A stretch of DNA of 64,000 nt. Origin: G963663495 sp963663495 (lineage in GTDB: Bacteria; Bacteroidota; Rhodothermia; Rhodothermales; Bin80). This document shows, piece by piece, positions 28,275-38,952 of this stretch. The notes under the pieces were generated by a model that did no database searches, was not told where the DNA came from, and was given only the letters and a program-made list of their open reading frames with translations. How positions within the stretch are numbered: the stretch's first letter is position 1; each line of letters begins with the position of its first letter. Location: the NCBI GenBank assembly GCA_963663495.1, contig OY760427.1, forward strand, positions 1,922,001 to 1,986,000, read 5' to 3'. The position numbers were made by a program, and so were the translations under genes.

Positions 28275-28442
28275 ATGACCATCATTGACGGAATTTCGCT
28301 CGCGGCCTTGTTGGGTCTCTTCGGCTTCATGTGGAAACTACATACCGATATTAACGGGCTAACAAAGGATGTTGGGGCTCTTGGCCAGAGGCTGGCTCGC
28401 ATTGAAGGCTGGATTGAGGGCCGGTTCAACCAAGCCGCCTAA
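28275..28442 (+). CDS. Small membrane/coiled-coil protein (55 aa)
   Basis: ATG to TAA. One hydrophobic helix (ISLAALLGLFGFMWKL) is followed by a short heptad stretch (DINGLTKDVGALGQRLARIEGWIEGRF). This layout is common to small membrane proteins next to mobile elements and phages; function unknown. A similar layout is seen in the 99-aa protein at 47117. Confidence 0.5.
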   Translation: MTIIDGISLAALLGLFGFMWKLHTDINGLTKDVGALGQRLARIEGWIEGRFNQAA

Positions 28443-28663
28443 TGGCCTGTTTTTGAGTTGGAAGTACTCTAGGTAAAGATGTTCTGCGTGTGGCTAACGG
28501 TGATCCCGCGAAGGTCGGTTGAGTCGACTATTGAGCAGGCCAATAACGTGCAGATGTGGACTGCATTACTGTCGTTCCATGCTATGTGAGCGCGTAATGT
28601 GACTGGGTGGGACGCCCGAACTAAATTCTACAGAGCGATGCATGTTGGGCTAGTACTGAGTCG

Positions 28664-31600
28664 CTACGCTCCAAGATTCCCCCACGCCATGTTGTAGTCT
28701 TCTTCGCGGTTGCACCGATCGAACGGGGCGTGGTATGCTATGGTGCGTTCTTGCGGCTCGTCGGTGAGTGAGGTGTCGGGGAATGTTTTTGTCACGACTC
28801 CTTCCTGCATCTCCTGGACATCTTCCCATCCGAGGGGGATGCCTGTTGCTGTCTTCGTGGGGGAGTGGATGCTGTAGCAGCGGTCTTCCCGTTTCCGGGT
28901 GCGTGGCAGTCCGGCACCGCTCAGTCCTTTGTTGCTGGTAAAGACGATCCGTCCCTTGCGGTCGTACCAGGTGTCATGTTCGCAATGCCGCATGACGGGG
29001 AATTGTGTGCGGTAGACGACTTGCAGTCCTTCCAGGGTGATGCCGCAGGCTTTGGCGAACAGCACATCAAGCTCTACCAGTGCCTGGCGGCGGGCATAGT
29101 CGCTGCGCAGCGGGCTTGCTGCTGACCAGGGTGCTGCCTGCTGTGTAAACCAGGCAGGATCCAGTCGAGGATCCTTTTTGGACCATGGTTGTGGTTCTTC
29201 CATGTTGCAGAACGCATTCCACAGCGCCGCATAGTCCTTTGTCAGGCACACCAGTCCCAGCACCCGACCGGCCGCGTCGGGATGGAAGTCGGGTACGGGA
29301 AGGTCCGTCCATAAATCATGGAGATCAGGTTTGCTGATAACCTTGATGCTGAAGTCTGTTGCTACAGATAAGAACCCGGCGGTGGCGGCAATCAGAGTTC
29401 GATTTTCACGGAACACCGCGGAGCGTACTCCATCTATATGCGCCGCCCCCGGTGGCACGACAGCAGGTATCAGCGTCCGCTCGCCTGCAGGTCCGATCCT
29501 CTCTCTGAACACCACTCGATACTTATCAGTGATGGGGGTGTTGTTGTCCCATGCCAGCCGTGGGATGCGGCGGGTGTATTCTTCTTTGGAGCATGCCGGT
29601 ACGTAGTTGCATCGTGGCCGGTAGTCTGCAGGTAGCGTGGTAAGGTCCAGCACGGAGTAGTCGGCCTTTGTACGGCAGCCGGGGTTAGGGGTCTTGTAGA
29701 ACGGGTTTCCCACAAAGAAGTGGGGGCCGGAGTAGATTATCTCTTCTCCCGAAGCCGGAAAGCATGTTGCTCTCTGGATGGTGCCGTCCTTCTGCGCATT
29801 GGTTTCGTCCCACATTCTGTGCGACATGTACTCCAGGTCCCGCACCTTCCGTGGATAGGATGCCAGCTTCTCCATCACTCCCAGCGATGATCGGGAGTGC
29901 ACCGCAGGCAGCTTGGCCTCTTCCTGCACGCCCCCGTACAGCCGCGCAAACAGCGCCAGCTCTTCTCCTCCTACCGGTACAATGCGCTCCCGGTGACCGG
30001 ACAGGTCCCACTTGTTGGCGTCCGTCTTTATCCCCGGCACCGGCCCGTAGCCATCGTGCTCATACGCCGCCTCCACCGTCTCCGGATGAAACAGGTTCGC
30101 CATCGTGTCAAACCCCACTCCTCGCCGCTCCTTCCCGTATATGTTGACACTGAATGTTACTCTATGCCCTATCTCCGGAAACAGCATCAGCTGATTCACA
30201 AACTGATAATGCCCCCGCACCCTGCGGTACAGCACCCTCCGCAGACGCTGCCCCTTCGCATCGTCGTACACCCCCTCCGGATGCAATAGCCCCGCCGCCT
30301 CCGTTGACAACTCCCACGCCAACGTCACAAAACACTTGTACAGATTGGTCTGCGTACCTCTTAGCAGCGGATAGTTCTGCGGTGCATTCAAATAGGCCTT
30401 GGTGCCGCTTGCCGCTTCGTAGGCACCCATGTAGCGCTCCCGGTAGTACCGGTTCTCCAAAAACGATGCCCGACGGTGTACAAGGTCCGATGCGCTGATT
30501 TTCCACAGCACCAGCTCCGGCTCCAGGTCTCCCATCACCCCTCCTTCCTTCCATGCCACCTTAACCCACGGAGGGTTGCCCAACACCACATCAAACCCTC
30601 CCCGGTCCGCAAACAGGTCCGCATACTCCAGCTGCCAGTGATGAAACCGGTACCGCCGGACGAGCTTCTGCACCACCACCAGCCGCGGCAGCTCCCGTGT
30701 CAGGCGGTCCAGATCCACAAACCCCAGCTCATCGCGAAGATCCACAAACGCCCCCTCCACAAACAGCGGCAGCTGCTCCCGGTCCACCGGCCCCGGAAGT
30801 GCTTCCTTGCCTGTCAGCAATAGCTCCATGTCCGACAGGTACTGCCCGCGCGCAGGCAAAAGGTGCGCCTCTTCTATCGGCCAGAACCACAGCGCACACC
30901 AGTAGTCCATCACCAGCTTCAGCCTCCGGTAGGCGCCCGCATTGCCTGCGCCCAGCCGCAACGCTTCCTCCAGGACCCGGTCCTTCTCCCTGGTCGTGGT
31001 CTGCTGCTTCGTGGCAGGAGGCTGCCCGTACACATCAAACCCGTCGGTGGTCTGCCGCTCCAGCCGCCGCAGATCCGCCGCATGCCGCTGCCACAACAGA
31101 TCCACACCCGCCGATAACCGCTCCAGACGGAGGGTCTCCGCCGCCGTGTGCGGACGCGTAAACGCCTTCCTCCACACAGCAATCTGCCGCAGCTCGTCCG
31201 GCACCAGCTGCTTTATCATCCGGTCGGTATAGGTCGCCATACCGCTATCGCCCACCAGAAAATGGTATATCCCCGCAGCAGGGCGCGCCTCCGAAAACGG
31301 CACGGCAGCCGGCGCTTCTTTCCACCAGCTCCGCTTGCGCAGCGCGGCAGCGGGGTACACCCTGCGCCATGCCCCGACGAGCGAGTTACCGCACTTCAGC
31401 TGGTTACCGAACCACGGCACAAACCCTCCCGGCACCAGCGTACCCAACCATAGCGACACCTCGGCCAGCTCCACCGCCACCGGGTTCAGATCCACCCCGT
31501 ATACATTGTTGTCGGCAAGAAGCATCTTCACCTTCTGCTTCTCCTCCGCGTACATATCGGGCAGCAGCGTCTCCCCCTTTTCCTTCTGCTTCCTCCGCAG

Positions 31601-33295
31601 GTAGGCGTCTGCCAGCTGCGACAGCGCCTCGTTCAGGAAGGCGGCAGAGCCCAGCGCCGGCTCGCAGATCGTAAGCCCCAGCAGCGCATCTGCGGTCTTG
31701 TCCGGTAGTACCTCCCTCAATGCATACCGCACCACACACCGTGTGAGTACCTCCGGGGTGTAGTACGAGGCCGACATCTCGCGGTCCCGCCCTGCCAGCC
31801 GGTAGACAAAGCTGCCCCGAACATAGACCTTGGAAGTGCCGTCCTCATTGTAGACCCGCTCATTGTCATCATAGTCCTCAATCTGTTCGGCAGACACGAA
31901 GTAGGCCTGCGACAGTACATCGTGGTCGCTTTTAGCCTTCTTCACCTCGTACAGATCGCGTTCGGCAAAGAAGCCCCGGTAGGACAGCAGGCCTTCATAG
32001 ACCGCCCCCAGCTGGTTGATGCCCAGTTGGGCGTACGAGATACGTCCGGTCTGGCGTCCGTGCCCGGTAGATAAAGACATCATCCGTATGATGCGCTGCC
32101 AGATATGGTTGCGTACCCGCACCCTGTCCAGCATCGGGGTCTGGTCCGGGTCAAAAAGGTGACTCTTCAGGGGAGCAATCTTGAAGGTGTTGTCGTGCTT
32201 CACTTCAACATCTCCCTGCCTTCCGCCGTCAAAGCCGCGGTACAGCATCCGGAACAGGTGGCGGATGGAAATATCGAAGAACAGGCCGTTGCGTGCTTTG
32301 TCGGTGCTGAGGTCTACCAGCTCCAGTTCCCGCAGCTTCTCCAGGCTGTAGCCTTTGCGGTAAATCTTGGATTTGAGGGGGAGGTATCCGAGTTCCGGTC
32401 GGGCCTCAATGTAGAACAGGAACAGCAGCCGGTACATGTAGCGCAGGCACTCTCCCGTGAGGGTGTCTGCGAGGTCTTTGCCGTAGACGCCTTCCCGGGA
32501 GATGGTGCGCAGGTGGCGCACGGTCTCGTTGCCCAGAAGCTCAATAGCCTCGCGCAGGGCATACTTGAGGTCCTGGGATACGGCATGGGCGTGTTTGTGG
32601 GACTGTTCGCTGAGCGCATCAAGGAGCGAAACGCCGCAGTCCGGGCAGAGGCTGCTGCGGTGCAGGAGGGCGGCCGTGGTCTTGAGGGTGGGCAAATCGT
32701 TTCTGCCGAGTATCTCACTCCAGTCGAAGTGCAGGGCGCGGCGCCCTGACCACTTGGAGCGGTCAAACAGGGTGAGGGAGAAGAGGGATGCTACCAGCAC
32801 CCACCGGGGCGGGTCATCATCAAAGAAGAGGGCGTTGTTGATCAGCTTGCCGAGCGTCAGCTCTTTGTGGGCGTTCGGGTCCTGCCGTGCATCCACAGGC
32901 ATCTGCACCAGGTCGGGTTTCCGGTCTCCGAAGGCTTCCACGACGAGGAGGCGTGCCGGGCCGCGCGGCGCAGCACGTACGGAAGAGAGCAGGGGTACGG
33001 GTGCGACGCTGGTATCCAGCAGGCCGGGGTTCATGCCGTAGTCCAGAGCAGCCAGGAGCTGCTCCAGGAAGCGGCGCTGCACGCCAAGGCGCTCTTCGGG
33101 AGAGGCGGCCTGCTCACTGTCGAGGCAGGCCTGGAAGAAGGGCTGCTTCAGGCGGCGCAGCCTGTCCCATGGAGGGTTCTGTTTCCTACCCCAGACCTTG
33201 AGGAGCCCGCGCAGATCCCGCTCCAGCACCGCCTCCAGATAATGGCTGGCGTAGAACTCGTTCTCGTTCGTGATACCCGACAGATCAAGAGGCAT
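28664..33295 (-). CDS. Giant PglX/DrmMI-like class I adenine DNA methyltransferase (Eco57I type), orphan
   Basis: 1543 aa without interruption. SAM-binding motif I ICEPALGSAAFLNEAL at about residue 545, GVDLNPVAVELAEVSLWLG about 610, catalytic NPPWVKV about 904, and the preceding SASYYTPEVLTRCVV. The N-terminal 400 residues (WVLVASLFSLTLFDRSKW, SLCPDCGVSLLDALSEQSHKHAHAVS) and the long insertion between motifs I and IV resemble the large methylases of BREX (PglX), DISARM class 1 (DrmMI) and related defence systems. No partner gene (pglZ, brxC, drmA/B/C, helicase, nuclease) is within reach, so it is a solitary methylase or a self-contained restriction-modification enzyme. I cannot point to a nuclease motif with confidence. 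Codon use looks more GC-rich than the housekeeping block, hinting at transfer. Confidence 0.85.
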   Translation of the reverse strand: MPLDLSGITNENEFYASHYLEAVLERDLRGLLKVWGRKQNPPWDRLRRLKQPFFQACLDSEQAASPEERLGVQRRFLEQLLAALDYGMNPGLLDTSVAPVPLLSSVRAAPRGPARLLVVEAFGDRKPDLVQMPVDARQDPNAHKELTLGKLINNALFFDDDPPRWVLVASLFSLTLFDRSKWSGRRALHFDWSEILGRNDLPTLKTTAALLHRSSLCPDCGVSLLDALSEQSHKHAHAVSQDLKYALREAIELLGNETVRHLRTISREGVYGKDLADTLTGECLRYMYRLLFLFYIEARPELGYLPLKSKIYRKGYSLEKLRELELVDLSTDKARNGLFFDISIRHLFRMLYRGFDGGRQGDVEVKHDNTFKIAPLKSHLFDPDQTPMLDRVRVRNHIWQRIIRMMSLSTGHGRQTGRISYAQLGINQLGAVYEGLLSYRGFFAERDLYEVKKAKSDHDVLSQAYFVSAEQIEDYDDNERVYNEDGTSKVYVRGSFVYRLAGRDREMSASYYTPEVLTRCVVRYALREVLPDKTADALLGLTICEPALGSAAFLNEALSQLADAYLRRKQKEKGETLLPDMYAEEKQKVKMLLADNNVYGVDLNPVAVELAEVSLWLGTLVPGGFVPWFGNQLKCGNSLVGAWRRVYPAAALRKRSWWKEAPAAVPFSEARPAAGIYHFLVGDSGMATYTDRMIKQLVPDELRQIAVWRKAFTRPHTAAETLRLERLSAGVDLLWQRHAADLRRLERQTTDGFDVYGQPPATKQQTTTREKDRVLEEALRLGAGNAGAYRRLKLVMDYWCALWFWPIEEAHLLPARGQYLSDMELLLTGKEALPGPVDREQLPLFVEGAFVDLRDELGFVDLDRLTRELPRLVVVQKLVRRYRFHHWQLEYADLFADRGGFDVVLGNPPWVKVAWKEGGVMGDLEPELVLWKISASDLVHRRASFLENRYYRERYMGAYEAASGTKAYLNAPQNYPLLRGTQTNLYKCFVTLAWELSTEAAGLLHPEGVYDDAKGQRLRRVLYRRVRGHYQFVNQLMLFPEIGHRVTFSVNIYGKERRGVGFDTMANLFHPETVEAAYEHDGYGPVPGIKTDANKWDLSGHRERIVPVGGEELALFARLYGGVQEEAKLPAVHSRSSLGVMEKLASYPRKVRDLEYMSHRMWDETNAQKDGTIQRATCFPASGEEIIYSGPHFFVGNPFYKTPNPGCRTKADYSVLDLTTLPADYRPRCNYVPACSKEEYTRRIPRLAWDNNTPITDKYRVVFRERIGPAGERTLIPAVVPPGAAHIDGVRSAVFRENRTLIAATAGFLSVATDFSIKVISKPDLHDLWTDLPVPDFHPDAAGRVLGLVCLTKDYAALWNAFCNMEEPQPWSKKDPRLDPAWFTQQAAPWSAASPLRSDYARRQALVELDVLFAKACGITLEGLQVVYRTQFPVMRHCEHDTWYDRKGRIVFTSNKGLSGAGLPRTRKREDRCYSIHSPTKTATGIPLGWEDVQEMQEGVVTKTFPDTSLTDEPQERTIAYHAPFDRCNREEDYNMAWGNLGA

Positions 33296-33485
33296 TGGCT
33301 AACCGCTGGTGGTACCCAGGAAGGACAACCCATTCATGCATAAGCCGCGAAATCACGTCGGCCATAATCGAACCGCAAACACATGGCCATAACGCATCTT
33401 GCCAGAGCCCCCGGCCAAGAAAGTATGGTTACGGTGTTGCCGTTGGCGATGAGCACACGGCGCCAATGTGAAGCCGTGCATGTGT

Positions 33486-34211
33486 TCAGCCAAGAACCAC
33501 CTGAACAAAGCGAGGCAGAACTTCATTGCACTTGGGTGTTTCGCTCAAAGTCGCAAGAAAATCGGCAACTGAGACGTCAGCAATGCGTTCGATATACTCA
33601 GGGTAGCGTACAAAGCGCATGTACATGTCTGCCTGGCGCAGCTCGGGATGGAATTGCGTCCCGTACATGGGGGCATCATTCATCCTTAATGCCTGCAACT
33701 GGGTTGTATCAGAGAAAGCGAGCCATTCCGCCATGGGTGGAAGACATGAGACCGTGTCCTGGTGGCCACAGTGAGCCATGAAGGGTGTCCCCATTGGTCC
33801 GAGCACAGGATCCTTCATGCCTGCCTTTGAAAGGTGCAACTGTAAGTCTCCGATTTCGGCAAATGACGGCTGCGTTTCTACTTCGCCGCCAAGAGCGCGT
33901 GCAATCAGCTGGTAGCCCCAGCACGACCCGAACGTAGGCATCCTCACTGCATGCAACTCGCGGATCGTGTCCATCGCACCAGTGAGCCAACTGCCGCCGG
34001 CTACCACCGAATAGTCTCCGCTTCCACCTATCAGGATAATATCTACCGAGCGCAACAGGTACGCACTAGGGCGATTCGAGAGGATGTCCACGGTTACAAT
34101 ACGACTGGGATCACAGCCAAGCGCACGCGCAAACGTCTGAGCCTCAGCATCCTTAACCGGATCAGACGCGTTGCGTGCCTGGAACAGGAGGAACCTTGCT
34201 TTGGAGGACAT
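33486..34211 (-). CDS. Class I glutamine amidotransferase-like protein
   Basis: 241 aa single-domain protein of the GuaA-N/YgaF-like amidotransferase group. Nucleophile Cys in FGSCWGYQLIARALGGEV, catalytic His-Glu in YGTQFHPELRQADM; IILIGGSGDYSV gives the Gly-rich oxyanion loop. No synthetase domain is fused or adjacent. Such free-standing members hydrolyse gamma-glutamyl compounds or act with unlinked partners. Divergent from prmC with a 120-bp shared promoter region. Confidence 0.88.
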   Translation of the reverse strand: MSSKARFLLFQARNASDPVKDAEAQTFARALGCDPSRIVTVDILSNRPSAYLLRSVDIILIGGSGDYSVVAGGSWLTGAMDTIRELHAVRMPTFGSCWGYQLIARALGGEVETQPSFAEIGDLQLHLSKAGMKDPVLGPMGTPFMAHCGHQDTVSCLPPMAEWLAFSDTTQLQALRMNDAPMYGTQFHPELRQADMYMRFVRYPEYIERIADVSVADFLATLSETPKCNEVLPRFVQVVLG

Positions 34212-34331
34212 AGGTGTTAAGCATCAATGGGCGAACTGCGCTGCAGCGGGCCAAGTAACTGCACATCGGTAAATTAGATGCTGCCTTGCAACCGCGTGGT
34301 GGCTGCAATATCCGTAATTCACCGCTGTACC

Positions 34332-35282
34332 ATGGAAACACGTTCATCGCTAGTGGCCGAGTTAATAGCCTACCTAAGGGCCAATGGCGCTGCTGATTGC
34401 ACGCGCAAAGTACGCTGGATAATGACCGAGGAGATTGGTTGCAGCATGGCGCACTTATTGGCTTTTCCCGAACTCACGGTTGAAAGAGGACATGTGCAGC
34501 GTATCCGAAGTATGATTCGTCGGTGCGCTCGGCGTGAGCCATTGCAATACATCCTTGGCTACACAGAATTTCGCGGTTTGCGAATCCGTGTTACGCCTGC
34601 CGTATTGATACCGCGCCCGGAAACGGAGCAGGTGGCGGAGGCAGCACTGAAGTGCATTGAGTATGTAAGAAAGCCCCGGATTATGGACATCGGCACGGGC
34701 AGCGGGTGCCTGGCCCTTGCTCTGAAGCATGAGCGCTCTGATGCGCAAATGATGGCATGCGACAATAGCACAGCCGCGCTGGCTGTGGCACGGCAAAACG
34801 CTGCCGTGCTGGGACTGGACATTTCCTTCGCTCATACGGACATCTTTGCTTCGGATCCTTTCAGGGGCGTGGAGCCAATGACATACGACCTAATTGTTTC
34901 TAATCCCCCTTATGTAACACATGAGGAATTGTCCACACTTCAACCTGAGGTTCGATGCCATGAGCCATTGAATGCCCTCTACGCAGGGCGCGACCCAGTA
35001 CGATTCTACAGGCGCATAGCGAAGCGTATTGGGCCTGCCTTGCTAAAGGATGGCGGATTCCTTGTCTTGGAATCCCACGCGGAGTACTCGGATGCAGTGT
35101 GCAAGGTACTGCGGGATGCCCGATTCTCTGCGATTGCGGTAACGGAAGACTTATCAGGGCGGCCACGCATTGTAGCCGCTAGGTGGCGTAATAACCTCAG
35201 CTGCAAGAACGCATACCCTGGTTTGACAACAAGAGATTCCGCATCCTGCTCTCCTAACAACCTTGATGGTTACAGTGCATAA
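34332..35282 (+). CDS. prmC: Peptide chain release factor N5-glutamine methyltransferase
   Basis: Methylates the GGQ glutamine of release factors. N-terminal helical domain with RREPLQYILGYTEFRGL; SAM motif IMDIGTGSGCLALALKHE; catalytic NPPYV (LIVSNPPYVTHEEL). ATG 34332 is chosen since the family N-terminus begins shortly before LVAELIAYLR. The last ~25 residues (after IVAARW) extend beyond the usual end. Its usual neighbour prfA is not in the window. Confidence 0.93.
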   Translation: METRSSLVAELIAYLRANGAADCTRKVRWIMTEEIGCSMAHLLAFPELTVERGHVQRIRSMIRRCARREPLQYILGYTEFRGLRIRVTPAVLIPRPETEQVAEAALKCIEYVRKPRIMDIGTGSGCLALALKHERSDAQMMACDNSTAALAVARQNAAVLGLDISFAHTDIFASDPFRGVEPMTYDLIVSNPPYVTHEELSTLQPEVRCHEPLNALYAGRDPVRFYRRIAKRIGPALLKDGGFLVLESHAEYSDAVCKVLRDARFSAIAVTEDLSGRPRIVAARWRNNLSCKNAYPGLTTRDSASCSPNNLDGYSA

Positions 35283-35684
35283 TTGCGGCGCGATTTTCAT
35301 CCGAATTGTTTCAATCACCGCACGCTGCTACTCCCGGAAGTCTGCGATTCGAATCGGCGATGTTGACGTTCCCCTAGGCACGCCATTGTTGTGAGCTTGC
35401 CCTGCCCATCGCCCATAAGTCATTATAGCGGTTCGATTGTTCGTCAATTCTGATCAGATATCGCTGGCATGGCTGTCGGAATATCTCGGGTATTTTGGCC
35501 TTGCAGGTATGGTGTGTGACTTGAGGTGAATAATGCCCTCCTCTCGTGCGGATACGCGATCTCTTCCTGTGCCGCTTCCCCTGCCATTTTGCCGCTTCAG
35601 GTTTGTGACTTTTCGCAACTTGTTTCTTGTGTTGAGGCATGTTGCAACGAAGTTAGGTCTTACGAGCGCTCATCGCTCCCTGCA
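35283..35684. other. IS66-type remnant sharing a repeat with 47935-48095
   Basis: 35283-35400 holds nothing recognisable. From about 35405 to 35560 the minus strand matches the plus strand at 47935-48095 (gaggagggcattattcacct and following). There it is fused to an IS66 TnpA gene; here it follows a worn frame (GEAAQEEIA-like). It is therefore the same 3' junction of a decayed IS66-family element in a second place. Confidence 0.55.
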
Positions 35685-37641
35685 ATGGAGAGCGTTTGGA
35701 CAGGGTTCTTGCCGACGATCGTTGGCGGTATCGCACGCAGATAGCGCGCGCTGTCTGTGAAGAGTTCGGGTTTGTTGATGCACGGGGCGAACCGCAGGTG
35801 AGCAACTGTGCGCAGGCTTTGTTGAAGTTGGAGGCCCGGGGGAGGATTGTGTTGCCCAAGCCCGAGAATTGTAATGCGGCTAAGGCGGAATCGCGTAGGC
35901 GCGAGGAGCGGGTACCGGATCCGATAGCGTTACCGAACACGGTACACGGTGTCCGGGGGTTGACGATTGAGTTGGTTGAGACGGACGAGCAGCGTGTGGT
36001 GTGGAACACGTTGCTGCACTTTGAGCATCCGAGGCGTACGACCACATTTGTGGGAGCGCAGGTACGCTATCTGATAGGCAGTGCCCATGGTTACCTGGGA
36101 GCGGTGGGATTTTCGGCGGCGGCGTTGCGCCTGGCGCCCAGGGAGTGCTGGATGGCGTGGAGTGATGAGCAGCGGGATCGGGAGCTGTATCGTGTGGTGG
36201 GGCTGAGCCGCTTCCTGATTCGTCACACGGTGCAGTGCAAGAATCTGGCCAGTCATCTGTTGGGACGGGTACTGCGGCGATTGCCGGACGACTTCCGTGC
36301 GCGATATGGCTATAAGCCCTTTCTGGTGGAAACATTTGTGGGCCCGGATCAGGAGGGTACGTGTTTCAAGGCGGCAGGCTTCCTTCGTTTGGGGCGACCA
36401 TGGGCAGGGGGCGGCATGCCCTCACGCATGAATGCAAGCAAACGCAGAAGAAGATATTCGTTAGGGAGGTTGATGGAGACTGGCGCAAGAAGCTGGGTGT
36501 ACGGGAGGTGGAGCTGCATCCGCGGTTGGAAGTGGGTGAGGGGCTTGATGGTGACGGGTGGGCGGAGCAGGAGTTTGGTGGTGCGCCATTGGGGGATAAG
36601 AGGCGCAGTGCTCGTTTGGTAAAGAGTGCAGCAATGTTGGGAGCGTCTATGGGTCGTCCACCGATTGCAGCACCGAAGCGTGATCCGGCGGCGGTATCGG
36701 GGTATTATCGTTTTCTTGAGAAGGCGGATCGGTATGGGAACAATCCTGAGAAGATATTGGCGCCTCATTGATAGCGTACGATTGAGCGGATGCGTACGCA
36801 GGACACGGTGTTATGCGTGCAGGATGGTACGGACATCAGCTTCAGTACGCGCCCGGAATGCGAGGGGTTAGAGGTTATAGGACGTAATCAGACGACAGCG
36901 GAGTCCAAGGGGGAGCATGCTGCCGGGACGCAGCAATGGATAGAGGGTCTTCATGATATTGAGGAGGCGGCGGAGACGCTGCCGCGCAAGATGCGGGTGA
37001 TCTGTGTTATGGATCGGGAGGCAGACATCTTTGCGCTTTTTGCGGAGCGGGATGGGCTGCGGCGTACGGATGTAATAGTACGAGCCAAACACGACCGGAA
37101 TCTGGGCAAGAAGAAGGCACGGTTATTCAAGGCGATGCGGAAGGGTCCGTCGGCAGGCATGATGCACCTGTCGGTGACACGCGTGAGCCGTCGTGCGAAG
37201 TCGGGGCGTGTGACGAATGAGGGTCGGCCGGCCCGTAATGCGCTTATGGAGGTGCGCTATAGGAAGGTAATCCTCCCCCCTACCAAGAAGAAAAAGAAGC
37301 AGGAGGTGGTGCAGGATACCGAAGCCCCTGATTCTTCCGAAACACCTGTACCTCCTACCGATAAGGACCCGCAGCGGGAGCCGGTGCAACTATGGGGGGG
37401 ACTCCCTACCTTTTATGCAAGTGCTAAACGGGTATTATTATCGGGTGTTTTCGGAATTGTGCCTCATGGGTTTGGGGTACTTAGTGCCATGCGCCCGGTT
37501 TAGCCATTGTCCTCAATGATGCCAGCAGCTGATCGCATAGTACGCAGTAGTAGGTCAGGAGGTGAGTAGCGTCGGATTATTGATGCGGTCATTGTCTGTC
37601 ACCTGATATCCGGTACCACCATAGGAGAGTTACGTAACCCT

Positions 37642-38952
37642 TCATTGTGAAGCGGTTGAAGGAGCGATCTGCCGACAACGGTCTGGATCAAACGGTGTAC
37701 CTTCGCGAAGCATAGCGCAGGCGACTGCCAGGAGCCGATCTCCGACGGATCGCAGCGCACGTCCGTGGGAATGGCCGCGCTTACGCAAAGCTTGATACTT
37801 GGCACGGCTGGTGGGATCGTGGATAGAAGCCACTCTGCTCCAGTGATATACAGAATTGACCAAGCGTAGTTGGCACGCCCTTCGTCGGATGACGCGATGT
37901 GACTTTCCAGAACGCTGCGTCACGGGTGCCACTCCACACAAACACCGAAGGGCCTGGTAGTCTCGGGCTCGCAAGAGACCTGGTGCTTCCGAGAGCAGTG
38001 TAGCCAGGACCCCGTTCCCTACGCCTGGAAGAGAACTGAGGAGGGCGGCATCAGATGGCGGAGAGGATTGTTCCGAGGGGTTTGTCTCGTCTTCAGCGGG
38101 TGCAGCCGTGCTCTCAGCGGGAGGATCCTCAGAAGCGGAAAGCCCCTCAAGGATTTTGTCCATGGCGCGCTTCGCATCGCTGATTTGAACGTGGAGCAAC
38201 TCAAGTTGCGTGACAGCAACATTAATGCGGACTGTGGAGGCCTCTACAACCCCCGGGGCAACGGTTACGGGCTTGGATCGCAGTATATCCAGAACATCCT
38301 CAGCTTTGAAACGCCGTATGCGGTGTTTCTTCAACAACTTGGCTATCGTAGCGTGGCGAACCCGTCGGGCACGCTCTGGTGTGGAGGCAAGCTTCCAGAG
38401 CTCTAACACCCATGGGGCTGCAAGATCAACCTTAAGCTCGAGGAACTGCGGGTAGTAGCGCCATAGTTGCTCCCGCAAACGGTTGGTGCGACTCGTACGT
38501 TGGGCCGTAAGCTCGTCGGACATACGTGACCACTCACGCAACAGTACAATCTCGGCATCAAGAGCATCCAGCGCACGCAGGCTATTCGGATCGGTTCGGA
38601 TGGCGTCCGCCAGTACACGCGCATCTCGGCGGTCATCTTTTGCACCGGCCGGTGAAAACCGATCCCGGAAACGATCCAGCTGCTTGGGGTTGATAGAATA
38701 GGCCTGAAGACCTCGATCAAGCAGACTGTCCACCACGGGGCCGTGAGGAACCTCAATGGCCGCTGCGATACACTCCGCATCGCAGCCTGCTATGGCAATG
38801 ATCCAGTCGAGGAGCTGGCCAAGCCCCTCTCCCGAGTGAGGAAAGGCTCTCTCGCCAAGGACGGTACCGTCCTTGGCAAGCACGCAGGCTTGGTGGGACT
38901 CGGAGCCCCAGTCAATGCCTGCGAAGGTGAAAGGTGAAGGGGTTGTGGGCAT
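37642..38952 (-). CDS. IS110-family DEDD transposase/recombinase
   Basis: 436 aa. N-terminal RuvC-like DEDD domain (FAGIDWGSESHQACVL with Asp14, AAAIEVPHGPVVDSLL, AGAKDDRRDARVLADAI) and C-terminal transposase_20 domain (SLPGVGNGVLATLLSEAPG, LCGVAPVTQRSGKSHRVIRRRAC). The acidic linker (PPAESTAAPAEDETNPSEQ) lies between them. The frame is intact. Enzymes of this family use a bridge RNA encoded in the element's non-coding end. Confidence 0.94.
   Translation of the reverse strand: MPTTPSPFTFAGIDWGSESHQACVLAKDGTVLGERAFPHSGEGLGQLLDWIIAIAGCDAECIAAAIEVPHGPVVDSLLDRGLQAYSINPKQLDRFRDRFSPAGAKDDRRDARVLADAIRTDPNSLRALDALDAEIVLLREWSRMSDELTAQRTSRTNRLREQLWRYYPQFLELKVDLAAPWVLELWKLASTPERARRVRHATIAKLLKKHRIRRFKAEDVLDILRSKPVTVAPGVVEASTVRINVAVTQLELLHVQISDAKRAMDKILEGLSASEDPPAESTAAPAEDETNPSEQSSPPSDAALLSSLPGVGNGVLATLLSEAPGLLRARDYQALRCLCGVAPVTQRSGKSHRVIRRRACQLRLVNSVYHWSRVASIHDPTSRAKYQALRKRGHSHGRALRSVGDRLLAVACAMLREGTPFDPDRCRQIAPSTASQ

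Noticed and set aside
28664..33295. Complete BREX or DISARM locus
   Set aside because: Only the methylase-like gene is present; none of the helicase, phosphatase, DUF1998 or PLD partners lies in the flanking 10 kb.
29764..33343. Plus-strand open frames opposite the giant methyltransferase
   Set aside because: Low-complexity Pro/Ala/Ser translations antisense to an intact gene with clear motifs.
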